The notes under the pieces are model-generated. The model worked only from the letters and a program-made list of their open reading frames with translations, made no database searches and was not told the origin of the DNA. 64,000 bases of DNA, taken from assembly GCA_947501005.1 (NCBI GenBank), contig CANMTU010000001.1, positions 2,442,501 through 2,506,500 of the forward strand, read 5' to 3'. The position numbers were made by a program, and so were the translations under genes. The DNA is from an uncultured Erythrobacter sp. (lineage in GTDB: Bacteria > Pseudomonadota > Alphaproteobacteria > Sphingomonadales > Sphingomonadaceae). Shown piece after piece: positions 9,245 through 17,825 of this stretch; position 1 is the first letter of the stretch; the number at the start of each line of letters is the position of its first letter.

Positions 9245-9259
9245 TGGCACATGGATTGC
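9245..9259 (+). promoter_or_regulatory. Sigma-54 (-24/-12) promoter of the EPS operon
   Basis: TGGCAC at 9245-9250 and TTGC at 9256-9259 have exactly ten bases between the invariant GG and GC, matching the RpoN consensus. The element lies 33 bases before the EpsD start codon in the right orientation. RpoN is encoded at 47554-49002. PEP-CTERM/EPS loci of other proteobacteria are known to use RpoN with the PrsK/PrsR system; those regulators are not in this window. Confidence 0.7.
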
Positions 9260-9291
9260 CATCGGGGGGCTCACTGTTGCCGGAGTTAAGG

Positions 9292-10194
9292 ATGATCAGG
9301 AATTCCGTAAAGGTTTTTGTTGCTGTGGGGGCGCTCGCGCTGGCCGGTTGCGATTCCTCCGACGCGCCGAGCGGGCAGGTCGCAGCCACCCTCGACGGGG
9401 AAGAGATCACGGTTAGCCAGGTCGGCTCGGAACTGTCGGCCCTGGGCGTGCCGCAGGATCAGGCGAACCCCGAACTCGCCAACAGCGCCCTGGATGCGGC
9501 GATCAACCGCAAGATCCTGGCGAACGAGGCGCGCGAGCGCGGGCTGGACAAGACGCCCAATGGCGCACTGGCGATCGAACGGGCAGAGGAATCGGCGCTG
9601 GTCGACATGCTGCGCCGCGAATTGCAGTCGCAATCGCCCCGCCCGTCCGACGATGAGGCGCGCCAGTTCATCTCCGCCAATCCGGGGATGTTCGCCGACC
9701 GTTTCGTTACCGTGGTCGAACAGATCGTCGTGCCGCAGATCAACCCGCAATTGCTGCAGCAGATGGGCCCGATCGACACGCTGGACGGGATCCGCGCCCT
9801 GCTCGATCGCAACAATGTGCAGTACCAGACCACGATGGGCAGCGTCGATTCGCTGACGGTGGCGCCCAATGTCGCGCGCCAGCTGGTCGATCTCGGCGTT
9901 GGCGAGGTCTATGTCCTTCCGCAGGGCAATGGCGCGCGGATCAACGCGATCGTATCCAAGAAGACCTATCCGATCTCGGGCGAGCAATCGATCAACCTCG
10001 CACGCGAAATGTTGGCGCAGCAACGCTCGCAGGGTCAGGTGCAGAGCGTGTTCCAGTCGGTCATCGAAGAGAAGAAGCAGAACGTCCGCTACGCCGATCA
10101 GTACAAGGCACCGGCCCGCCCGAACGCGCCCGGCGCGCCTTCTGCCGCCGCAGGTGCGGCCGCGCCCGCCCGCGCAGGTGGCACGACGCAATAA
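9292..10194 (+). CDS. EpsD-family peptidyl-prolyl isomerase-like lipoprotein
   Basis: A 300-residue lipoprotein with lipobox ALAGC at about residue 17. Its SurA/PpiC-like N-terminal helical region (ALDAAINRKILANEARERG) and the following region match the EpsD family found in exosortase-linked EPS loci. The tail is Pro/Ala-rich. ATG 9292 follows GGAGTTAAG. EpsD proteins are thought to assist outer-membrane or secreted components of EPS export; no isomerase activity can be claimed. It is the first gene of the long plus-strand run and lies just downstream of the sigma-54 element. Confidence 0.85.
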   Translation: MIRNSVKVFVAVGALALAGCDSSDAPSGQVAATLDGEEITVSQVGSELSALGVPQDQANPELANSALDAAINRKILANEARERGLDKTPNGALAIERAEESALVDMLRRELQSQSPRPSDDEARQFISANPGMFADRFVTVVEQIVVPQINPQLLQQMGPIDTLDGIRALLDRNNVQYQTTMGSVDSLTVAPNVARQLVDLGVGEVYVLPQGNGARINAIVSKKTYPISGEQSINLAREMLAQQRSQGQVQSVFQSVIEEKKQNVRYADQYKAPARPNAPGAPSAAAGAAAPARAGGTTQ

Positions 10195-10237
10195 CAAGCC
10201 ACCCGCCGCGAACCGGCGGAACGCAATCGAGGGTATC

Positions 10238-11416
10238 GTGAAGCCTTTACGTATAGGACTGCTCTGGCATTCGCTCAGGGCCGGAAATCTCGGCGTCGGT
10301 GCCCTGACGCTGGGCAATATGGCCATTATCCGCGAAGTGGCGGAGGAGATGGGCCGCGAGATCGAGTTCGTCGTCCTCTCGATGCGCGAGAGTTCGACCC
10401 GGCCCATCGCGGAAGGCGTCGCGCAATACGAGATCGATACCAAGGCGATGCTGCTTCCCTCGGGCTATCGCGCCACGGTGGGCGAGCTCGATTGCGTCAT
10501 CGATATCGGGGCGGGCGACAGCTTCGCCGATATCTACGGCAAGAAGCGCTTCGGGTTCATGTGGCTGTCCAAGCAATGGACGATATCGCAGAACGTCCCC
10601 CTCATCCTTGCCCCCCAGACGATCGGCCCGTTCACCCGGCCGCTCTATCGCCCTTTCGCCGCCTCGGTGATGCGCAAGGCGGCCGCCGTCGTGGCGCGCG
10701 ACGAACAATCGCTTGCCGCGATTCGCGAACTTGCGCCTGCGGCCGATGCGCACCTTTCGGTCGACGTCGCTTTCAAGCTGCCGTTCCGGGATCGCTCCGC
10801 CGAGCGTGGGGGAAGCGGCATCAAGCGAATCGGCATCAACGCCTCGGGCCTATTGTGCAAGCAGGCCGAAAGCGGCGAAAACCGGTTCGGCCTCTCCTAC
10901 GACTATCTCGCGCTGCATCGCCGCCTGATCGAACATTTTACCGGACGCGAGGATTGCGAGGTGCATCTCGTCATCCACGCCAACTCGATCGGCGATCAGG
11001 GCGACGACGACGGCGCCTGGGCGGACCGGTTGAAGGCGGAGTTTCCCGAAGCTATCCGCGTGCCGAACTTCGAGGGCCCTTCAGAGGCGAAAAGCTACAT
11101 TTCGAGCATGGATTTCGTCGTCGCGGGGCGGATGCACGCCTGTATCGCGGCGTTTTCCTCGGCCACGCCGGTCGTCCCCACGGCTTACAGCCGCAAGTTC
11201 TCCGGCCTGTTCGGCCTGCTGGAATATCCGCACTACACTCCGGTATCCGGCATCACACAGGATGAGGCGTTCGCCTTCATCCTCGACGGATTCGAACGGC
11301 GCGCCAGTCTGCAAGAAAACGAGCAGCGTGCGCTGACCACGGTGGACCGCAAGCTCGATACCTACCGCGATGTGCTGCGGCGCGAATTCGCCCGCATCGA
11401 CGGTTCGCGAAATTGA
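10238..11416 (+). CDS. Polysaccharide pyruvyl transferase family protein
   Basis: A 392-residue member of the CsaB/WcaK family, which adds ketal-linked pyruvate to polysaccharide sugars using phosphoenolpyruvate. Features include NLGVGALTLGNMAII near the N-terminus, APQTIGPF near 125, the conserved VARDEQS segment near 150 and the C-terminal VAGRMHACIAAFS. Translation starts at GTG 10238 with GAGGG upstream; the frame stays open earlier but overlaps EpsD. Sphingan loci carry an analogous gene (gelL). It is followed directly by an FrhB-like Fe-S protein, a pairing seen in several capsule loci. Confidence 0.9.
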   Translation: MKPLRIGLLWHSLRAGNLGVGALTLGNMAIIREVAEEMGREIEFVVLSMRESSTRPIAEGVAQYEIDTKAMLLPSGYRATVGELDCVIDIGAGDSFADIYGKKRFGFMWLSKQWTISQNVPLILAPQTIGPFTRPLYRPFAASVMRKAAAVVARDEQSLAAIRELAPAADAHLSVDVAFKLPFRDRSAERGGSGIKRIGINASGLLCKQAESGENRFGLSYDYLALHRRLIEHFTGREDCEVHLVIHANSIGDQGDDDGAWADRLKAEFPEAIRVPNFEGPSEAKSYISSMDFVVAGRMHACIAAFSSATPVVPTAYSRKFSGLFGLLEYPHYTPVSGITQDEAFAFILDGFERRASLQENEQRALTTVDRKLDTYRDVLRREFARIDGSRN

Positions 11417-11418
11417 CG

Positions 11419-12636
11419 ATGTCCCCCTCTCTGGCGAAGGTTCGCAAGGGTTCGCTGTGCGCGGGCTGCGGGCTGTGCGCAGGCATCTCGGCGGATGCCA
11501 TCGCCATGCAGATCGACGAGGCCGGCTTCGCTCGCCCGCGGCAGACCCGTCCGCTCGCGCCTGCCGGCGAGCGTGTCTTCGCCGATGCATGCCCCGCCCT
11601 GAAGGTGGAGCCATGGGAAGGTTTCGCGCCCGGCGCGGCCATCGATACCTATTGGGGTCCGTACCGCCAGTGCCTCACGGGTCACGCGGTCGAGAGCGAA
11701 ACGCGGCATACCGGATCCTCGGGCGGGGCCATCTCCGCCCTCGCCATCCATGCGCTGGAAACCGGAATCGTCGCGCAGGTTCTGCAGGTCATCGCCGATC
11801 CCGACCGGCCGCTGGGCAATCGCCTCACGGTCAGCCGTTCGCGCGAGGAAATCCTGCAGGCGGCGGGGTCGCGCTATGCTCCTTCCTCGCCGCTGGCGGA
11901 CATCGCGGCGTTCCTCGATGCCGGTGTCCCCACCCTGTTCATCGCGAAGCCGTGCGACGTATCGGCCCTGCGCCGGCTCGCGCGCCATGACGAGCGGGTC
12001 GACACCGTGTTCCCGGTGAAACTCTCCTTCTTCTGCGGCGGTATTCCCAGCGAGAAGGGCGCGGAGACCATCGTTCGCGAGATGGGGATGGAGCCGGACC
12101 GCGTGGTTAACTTCCGTTATCGCGGGAATGGCTGGCCCGGTCTAACGGTCGCCGAAGACGACGAGGGGCGGTCCGGCGAAATGAGCTACGAGCAGAGCTG
12201 GGGCAAGCACCTTTCCGGCAAGGTCCAGTTCCGCTGCAAGATTTGCCCCGACCCGGTCGGCGGCGTGGCGGACATCGCCTGCGCCGATGCATGGTATGGC
12301 GGGGAAACCGGTTATCCGCAATTCGATGAAGCCGAGGGTCGCAGCCTCGTCATGGTGCGCACGGCGGCCGGCGAACGCCTGCTCGACAGTGCGCGTGCCG
12401 CGGGCGTCATCGCGACCGAGGGGCTCGATATTCGCGAAATCGACCTGATGCAGCCGGCCCAGGCCCGCCGCAAGCGCCGCATATCCGCGCGCATGGCGGC
12501 CTGCCGCGCGGCGCTGCGGCCGGTTACGCGAACCGCCGGCCTGCGCGTCGCGGCGGCGGCGCGGCGCGAGCCGATCATCATACGAATCAAGGAATTCGCG
12601 GGAACAATGCGGCGTATTGTTCAGGGACGGATTTAA
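11419..12636 (+). CDS. FrhB-like Fe-S oxidoreductase (coenzyme F420 hydrogenase beta-subunit family)
   Basis: 405 residues. C14, C17 and C20 in LCAGCGLCAG, with DACP near 56, form an N-terminal 4Fe-4S ferredoxin-like site. The FrhB C-terminal domain carries more cysteines in FRCKICPDPVGGVADIAC near 275. TTG 11413 (4-base overlap with the upstream gene) is an alternative start to ATG 11419. Such proteins recur in EPS loci beside pyruvyl transferases, although sphingomonads are not known for F420-dependent hydrogen metabolism. Its reaction here is unknown; flavin- or Fe-S-based chemistry on a sugar or lipid intermediate is a guess. Confidence 0.8.
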   Translation: MSPSLAKVRKGSLCAGCGLCAGISADAIAMQIDEAGFARPRQTRPLAPAGERVFADACPALKVEPWEGFAPGAAIDTYWGPYRQCLTGHAVESETRHTGSSGGAISALAIHALETGIVAQVLQVIADPDRPLGNRLTVSRSREEILQAAGSRYAPSSPLADIAAFLDAGVPTLFIAKPCDVSALRRLARHDERVDTVFPVKLSFFCGGIPSEKGAETIVREMGMEPDRVVNFRYRGNGWPGLTVAEDDEGRSGEMSYEQSWGKHLSGKVQFRCKICPDPVGGVADIACADAWYGGETGYPQFDEAEGRSLVMVRTAAGERLLDSARAAGVIATEGLDIREIDLMQPAQARRKRRISARMAACRAALRPVTRTAGLRVAAAARREPIIIRIKEFAGTMRRIVQGRI

Positions 12637-12703
12637 GATAGTATTGGCTAACTACACACGATCCCGCCTATCCGCGGGAGCCATCCGCAAGGGGAGATCA
12701 TCG

Positions 12704-13942
12704 ATGGCCAAATTCATTCGCGAAGGAGCGGCGCTCGTCGCAATCGCGTCGGCGTTCGGCGTCGGCAGCCTTGCGCCCGGCGCGGCCGCGCAAACCGTGG
12801 GGGACGATTTCCTCGAATTCGGCGTCGAGGTCGATCTGCGCCACGACAGCAATGTCGTCCGGGGATCGCGCGAATGGGCCGACGATACGGGTTTCGACGG
12901 GTCCGACCAGATCATCAGCCCGGCGCTGACCGCGGCCGTCAACAAGTCGTTGGGCCGTCACGCGGTACGTGCGGCGGTCGTGGCCGGCTACGATTTCTAC
13001 CTGCAAAACGACCGGCTCAACAGCGAGCGGATCGGCGTTAACGTCGATGGCCTGGTCAACCTCGCCATTTGCCAACTGCGTCCGGGCGCAAGCTATCAGC
13101 GGCGTCAGGCGCGCCTGGGCGATCGCGGCCTCATCATCGACCCCGGCGTCGATGTCGACAGCGTGCAGACCGTGCAGTCATACAAGCTGGATGCCGCATG
13201 CGGCCGGGGCGTCGGCATTCGCGTGATCGGGGGAACGAGCGTCGCCAGCGGCCGCAACGACAGCGAATTTCGGCAACTCAGCGATTACGACAGCTTCACC
13301 TATTACGGCGGTCTCGGCTACCAGCAGCCCTCGATCGGCAAGCTCGACCTGTTCGCTTCGAGGGAGGAAACCGAATACAAGAATCGCATCATCGAAGGTG
13401 AGCTCGACGAGTACGCGGTCAGCCGGTACGGCGGGACCTTCTCACGCGATATCGGCGCACGCTGGAACGCCCAGGCGGGCGTGTTCTTCGTGGATGTCGA
13501 TGCCCCCTCCGTCGTCGGCGAAAACTATAGTGGCGTCGGCTGGAACATTGGCGTCAACGGCACCTTTCCGCCCCGGTTGCAGGTCGGTTTGCAATTCGGA
13601 AAGGACGTTCAGCCCGTACTTAACAATGATTCGCTGTATACAACGCAGACGCGCTACGGCGTGACGGCCAATTACGCATTGAATCAACGATGGAACTTGG
13701 GCGCCGCCTACTCCATGCAGGATCGCGAATACGTTTACAGCGAGGCCCTGCCGCCGAGCACGGAATTCAACCTGCTGGAAGAGCAGTTCAACCTCGCGAC
13801 AGTATCCGCGACCTATAACACGGGCAGCCCTTTGAGTTTCTCTCTATACGGCGGGTACGAAAATCGGTCTGCGAATAACACCTTGTTCAATTATGACGGG
13901 TATTATGCGGGCATAACGGTGAAGTACCTGATCCGTCGCTAG
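12704..13942 (+). CDS. Outer-membrane beta-barrel protein of the EPS locus (BBP2-like)
   Basis: 412 residues with a signal peptide ending around PGAAAQ (residue ~28). The rest alternates polar and hydrophobic residues with many aromatic strand ends (SYDFYLQNDRL-like, YGGLGYQQP, SFSLYGGYENRS), typical of a 16- to 18-strand barrel. ATG 12704 follows AAGGGGAGA. Beta-barrels at this position in exosortase-type EPS loci are called putative beta-barrel porin 2 or EpsL-like; a role in polymer passage through the outer membrane is likely. The next gene begins only 10 bases downstream. Confidence 0.8.
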   Translation: MAKFIREGAALVAIASAFGVGSLAPGAAAQTVGDDFLEFGVEVDLRHDSNVVRGSREWADDTGFDGSDQIISPALTAAVNKSLGRHAVRAAVVAGYDFYLQNDRLNSERIGVNVDGLVNLAICQLRPGASYQRRQARLGDRGLIIDPGVDVDSVQTVQSYKLDAACGRGVGIRVIGGTSVASGRNDSEFRQLSDYDSFTYYGGLGYQQPSIGKLDLFASREETEYKNRIIEGELDEYAVSRYGGTFSRDIGARWNAQAGVFFVDVDAPSVVGENYSGVGWNIGVNGTFPPRLQVGLQFGKDVQPVLNNDSLYTTQTRYGVTANYALNQRWNLGAAYSMQDREYVYSEALPPSTEFNLLEEQFNLATVSATYNTGSPLSFSLYGGYENRSANNTLFNYDGYYAGITVKYLIRR

Positions 13943-13952
13943 GATACGCATT

Positions 13953-14849
13953 ATGAAGATTGGTTCCCTTATGCTCGGTTCGAAGGTTCGATGGCTTGCT
14001 CCGCTTGCCGCGGCCGCCATGCTGTCGTCGCCTCTCGCCGCCCAGATGTCCGCTTTCCAGCAGGGCGGCACCGCGCAGTCCGACGAAGCCGAGACAACCT
14101 CTGAGGAAAGCAACGCCTCGAGCATGCCGCTGGCCGCTGGCTATATCCTGGGTTCGGGCGACATCATCGAAGTCTCCGTCGCCGGTCAGGACGAATACAA
14201 GTCTCGCGTCCAGGTCCAGGTCGATGGCACGGTCCAGCTTCCTTTTATTCGCGACGTGCAGGCCGAAGACATGACCGTCGCCCAGTTGCAGACCGAGATC
14301 GCCTCGCGGCTGCGCAGCGGCGGTTACTATACCGATCCGGTGGTGAACGTGATCGTCGCCGGTTATGCCAGCCGCTACGTCGTGGTTCTCGGCCAGGTCG
14401 GCTCGCCCGGATTGCTGCCGATCGACCGGAATTACCGTTTGTCCGAAGTGATCGCGCGGGTCGGCGGCATCGGCGCCAACGGTTCCGAAACTGTCGTTCT
14501 GACGCGCGCGAGCGGCGAGAAGCTGAACGTGACCCTTGAAGACATGGCGACCGGCGGTGACGATCAGGATCCTTACGTCGCGGCAGGCGACAAGATTTTT
14601 GTCGACCGAGTCAACGAAGCCGAGCAGGCAACTTACTGCATCTATGGCGCGGTCCGCTCTGCCGGTTGTTATCCGGTGGGCGATAGCATGTCTCTGCGCA
14701 TGGCGCTGGCGCGCGCCGGCGGCCTGAGCGAGCTCGGCTCGGAAAAGAAAATCGACGTGTATCGTAACGGCCGTGATATCGGACGGATGAGCCTTAACCA
14801 GAACGTGCTCGAAGGCGACGTGCTGAAGGTTGGCGAACGCTTCTTCTAA
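13953..14849 (+). CDS. Polysaccharide export protein, Wza/GumB family
   Basis: 298 residues. A signal peptide (LAPLAAAAMLSSPLAAQ) is followed by the polysaccharide export domain (YILGSGDIIEVSVAGQDEY near 65, PFIRDVQAEDMT near 90) and two SLBB-type regions (VVLGQVGSPGLLPI near 145, YCIYGAVRSAGCYPV near 228). There is no lipobox, so unlike Wza it seems not to be acylated. It would form the periplasm-to-outer-membrane channel together with GumC. AGGAT lies upstream of ATG 13953. Confidence 0.93.
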   Translation: MKIGSLMLGSKVRWLAPLAAAAMLSSPLAAQMSAFQQGGTAQSDEAETTSEESNASSMPLAAGYILGSGDIIEVSVAGQDEYKSRVQVQVDGTVQLPFIRDVQAEDMTVAQLQTEIASRLRSGGYYTDPVVNVIVAGYASRYVVVLGQVGSPGLLPIDRNYRLSEVIARVGGIGANGSETVVLTRASGEKLNVTLEDMATGGDDQDPYVAAGDKIFVDRVNEAEQATYCIYGAVRSAGCYPVGDSMSLRMALARAGGLSELGSEKKIDVYRNGRDIGRMSLNQNVLEGDVLKVGERFF

Positions 14850-14873
14850 TCCCGTACAGGGCGGACCGATTAC

Positions 14874-16196
14874 ATGAGCATCAATCAATTTTTCCGGATT
14901 CTGTGGTCGTGGCGGCTTCTCATCACTGCCACGACGGTCGGCGCCGTCGTTCTTGCGTTGTTCGTGGCCTGGCTCATGCCGCCCCGCTACGAAGCGACGT
15001 CGCGCCTCATGCTCGATATCGTTCAGCCCGATCCGGTGACCGGGGAGGTCATCCAGTCGCAATGGGCGCGAGCCTACGTCAATACCCAAACTCAGCTCGT
15101 TAACGATGAACGCGTTGCCGATCGTGTCGTAGAGCAATTGGGGTGGATGGACTCGCCAATCCTACAGCGGCAATACCAGGAAAGTGGTCAGGCCGAGACC
15201 ATGGAATACCGCCGCTGGCTGGCTCAGCGGATCGTGGAGCATACCACGGCGGGGATGGCCCCTGGCAGCAACATTCTCGAGATTACCTTCGATAGCACTT
15301 CCCCCGAACCGGCGGCAAAGTTCGCCGATCTGGTGCGCGATGCCTATGTCGATCACACGCTGGAGTTCCGGCGCCTTGCGGCACAGCGTAATGCGGAATG
15401 GTTCGAGGGACAGACGAAGGAACTGCAAGCACGGCTCGCCGAAGCACAGCAGCGCAAGACAAATTTCGAGCGTGAAAATGGCGTCATTCTGACCGATGAC
15501 ATGATCAGCACCGAATCCACGCGCCTTGCAGCCCTTGCGGGCACCGCACCGGCATCGCAGACGCAAACGACTCAAGGCGGCGGGCTCGCGCCTTCGGCCG
15601 GCCGGCTGGCTCAGATCGATGCCACGATCGCGGCCGCTTCGCGGACGCTTGGGCCGAATCACCCCAATCTGCAGCAATTGCGTCAGCAACGCGCGGCGTT
15701 GGCGAGTTCCGTCGCACAGGAATCGGCTGCCCAGCCGCAGGTCGTGACGACCGGTCCTTCGCTCGAATCGCTGTACAATGCGCAACAGCAACGGGTCCTG
15801 GCCAAGGCCGGTGCCACCAACGAGGCACGCCGTCTCGCGACGGACGTGCTGGTCCTGCGCAACCAGTATCAGGCGACCGCTCAGCGTGCCGCGCAGCTCG
15901 AGCAGGAAGCCCAGTCCAACGAAAGCGGGTTGACGCTGCTGAACGACGCGATCGTGCCGCAGACCCGCGAGTTCCCGCACTATCCGAGCATCGCCGGCTT
16001 GGCGTTCGCGGGCGGTCTCGGCCTGGGGCTGTTGCTGGCCTTGCTGCTCGAACTGTTCCGGCGGCGCGTGCGCGGCGTGGAGGAATTGCGGCTCGTCGAC
16101 GCACCGGTACTGGGCGCGATGCACACGACGCCGAAGTCGAATAACGAAAGCGTGTTCTCCTTTTCACGCTTCCGGGGGGAAAGATACGCGACATGA
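14874..16196 (+). CDS. GumC/Wzz-like polysaccharide co-polymerase (second of two)
   Basis: 440 residues with a first membrane helix at about 18-38, a long Gln/Ala-rich coiled-coil region (about 165-340), GPNHPNLQQLRQQR near 261, and a second helix at about 365-388. No kinase domain is fused; the separate ATPase follows with a 4-base ATGA overlap. Together with Wza it should bridge inner and outer membrane during export. AGGGCGGA precedes ATG 14874. Confidence 0.92.
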   Translation: MSINQFFRILWSWRLLITATTVGAVVLALFVAWLMPPRYEATSRLMLDIVQPDPVTGEVIQSQWARAYVNTQTQLVNDERVADRVVEQLGWMDSPILQRQYQESGQAETMEYRRWLAQRIVEHTTAGMAPGSNILEITFDSTSPEPAAKFADLVRDAYVDHTLEFRRLAAQRNAEWFEGQTKELQARLAEAQQRKTNFERENGVILTDDMISTESTRLAALAGTAPASQTQTTQGGGLAPSAGRLAQIDATIAAASRTLGPNHPNLQQLRQQRAALASSVAQESAAQPQVVTTGPSLESLYNAQQQRVLAKAGATNEARRLATDVLVLRNQYQATAQRAAQLEQEAQSNESGLTLLNDAIVPQTREFPHYPSIAGLAFAGGLGLGLLLALLLELFRRRVRGVEELRLVDAPVLGAMHTTPKSNNESVFSFSRFRGERYAT

Positions 16197-16930
16197 TGGA
16201 TATGGTCGAACACGTGCATGACGACGATCGTCTTGCTGACGAACCCCCGATGGGTTTCGCTGACGAGACGCAAGATTTCGGCGCCGCCCGCAGCGATTAC
16301 ACTTTCTCCGACAAGCTTGCTCTGCTTTCGGGGCGCGAAACGCTCGATGCGGAAACGATATCGCTGCTCCTGTCGGAACTGCTTTCGCGGCATGTACAGC
16401 ATGCGCGGCGGGGGATCACCTTTTGCGGCGCCGCGAAAGATGCCGGATGCAGCTACATGGCGGCGAACATCGCGGTCGCCATGGCGCTGTCGGGGATCCG
16501 CACGATCCTCGTCGATGCGAACATGCGGGATCCGGCGATCCAGACCTTCATCACGCCACACCGGGATCAGGGCGGCTTGCTCCAATGCCTGGGCGATGAG
16601 CGCATCGGGCTTGGCGAAGTGGTCCATCACGAGGTCATTCCCAATCTGTCGGTCCTTTATTCTGGCGGCGTCTCGAGCGATGCGGGGCTTCTCGCTTCGA
16701 CCCGGGCGAAGGACGTCTTTTCGGAGTGCCTGCGCGATTATGCCTGCACGATCGTCGACACGGCGCCGGCCAATCGCAGTTCCGATGCGGTGCGGGTGTC
16801 CAACATCCTTCGTTACGCCCTGATCGTGGCGCGCAAGGACCGGACCTACGTTAACGACATCAAGAAGCTGGCTGCCGATATCCGGCAAAACCGCGGCGAA
16901 ATCCTCGGCACCTTCCTGAATGCCTACTGA
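16193..16930 (+). CDS. CpsD/CapB-like ATPase with altered Walker A
   Basis: 245 residues of the ParA/MinD-like family that pairs with GumC/Wzz proteins (bacterial tyrosine kinase type). The A' motif TILVDANMRDPAIQ and Walker B TIVDTAPA are clear. The Walker A position reads GAAKDAGCSYMAANIA, so the usual GK(S/T) lysine is replaced by cysteine. There is also no Tyr-rich C-terminal tail. It may bind nucleotide weakly or act as a pseudokinase partner. It overlaps GumC by 4 bases and XrtV by 11 bases. Confidence 0.8.
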   Translation: MMDMVEHVHDDDRLADEPPMGFADETQDFGAARSDYTFSDKLALLSGRETLDAETISLLLSELLSRHVQHARRGITFCGAAKDAGCSYMAANIAVAMALSGIRTILVDANMRDPAIQTFITPHRDQGGLLQCLGDERIGLGEVVHHEVIPNLSVLYSGGVSSDAGLLASTRAKDVFSECLRDYACTIVDTAPANRSSDAVRVSNILRYALIVARKDRTYVNDIKKLAADIRQNRGEILGTFLNAY

Positions 16931-17825
16931 GGCCGTCCTTCCGAGATCGGCTGCGCCCGCACAGCCAACGGTCCAGCGTCGCAATATCGACCGGCTGCTC
17001 GGCTATTGGCCGTTGCTGCTTATCTGCGTTGCCTTCGCCATACCGACGATCGTTCGGCTGGCGGAGGATTCGTGGACGCTGGAGATCGGCGCGCACGGGC
17101 CGATCGTGCTGGCGACGGGCCTTTGGCTCCTCTCGCGCTGCGACTGGAGCGGCGAGGGCGCGCCAGGCAACAGCCGATTGATCGATGTCGGCGCCTGGAT
17201 CGCGGTGATCGGCGCGCTGGCCGTCTACGTGTTCGGGCGGGCCTATGATTTCCTCGCGCTGGAAGCGGCCGGTCTCTACGCGGCGTTTCTCGGCGTCCTC
17301 GTTCTGACGGCCGGATTGCGGACCGTCTGGCGCAATGCCTTTCCGCTGCTTTACCTGGCGTTCCTTATCCCGCCGCCGGGCTGGGTGATCGACGCGGTGA
17401 CTGCGCCGCTGCAACATTTCATCTCGTACTCGTCGACCGAATTGCTGCGCTGGTTCGACTATCCCGTCCAGCGGAGCGGCGTGGCGATCGAAGTCGCGCA
17501 GTACCGCTTGCTGGTGGAGCAGGCGTGTTCGGGCATGAACTCGATCGTCGGACTGACTGCCGTTACCCTGTTCTACATCTACCTGCTGCACGGATCGAGC
17601 TGGCGTTACGCGGTCCTGCTGATCGCGCTGATCCTGCCGATCGCCGTCTTCGTCAATTTCCTGCGCGTGATCACCCTCATCCTCGTGACGTATCACTACG
17701 GCGACGCGGTGGCGCAGGGCGTGTTCCACAACACCGCCGGGGTCGCGTTGTTCGCGGTCGCGCTCGCCCTGATGTTCCTGATCGATGCCGGCTTGCGCAA
17801 GGTTCTGGGAGAACGCCTGCAATGA
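16920..17825 (+). CDS. xrtV: Exosortase, XrtV type
   Basis: A 301-residue eight-helix membrane protein. The exosortase catalytic triad is present: Cys203 in VEQACSGMNS, Arg249 in VNFLRV and His270 in VFHNTAG. Exosortases cleave PEP-CTERM-type tripartite C-terminal signals at the periplasmic face of the inner membrane. Linkage to EPS export genes and EpsI is standard. One likely substrate, with a PEPxxWA-CTERM signal, is encoded at 49937-50662. The V subtype is assigned from Sphingomonadales context and resemblance, not from a model search. Confidence 0.88.
   Translation: MPTEAVLPRSAAPAQPTVQRRNIDRLLGYWPLLLICVAFAIPTIVRLAEDSWTLEIGAHGPIVLATGLWLLSRCDWSGEGAPGNSRLIDVGAWIAVIGALAVYVFGRAYDFLALEAAGLYAAFLGVLVLTAGLRTVWRNAFPLLYLAFLIPPPGWVIDAVTAPLQHFISYSSTELLRWFDYPVQRSGVAIEVAQYRLLVEQACSGMNSIVGLTAVTLFYIYLLHGSSWRYAVLLIALILPIAVFVNFLRVITLILVTYHYGDAVAQGVFHNTAGVALFAVALALMFLIDAGLRKVLGERLQ

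Noticed and set aside
13887-15137. 416-codon minus-strand frame across the Wza and GumC genes
   Set aside because: It crosses two well-supported genes and has no ribosome site or recognisable domain.
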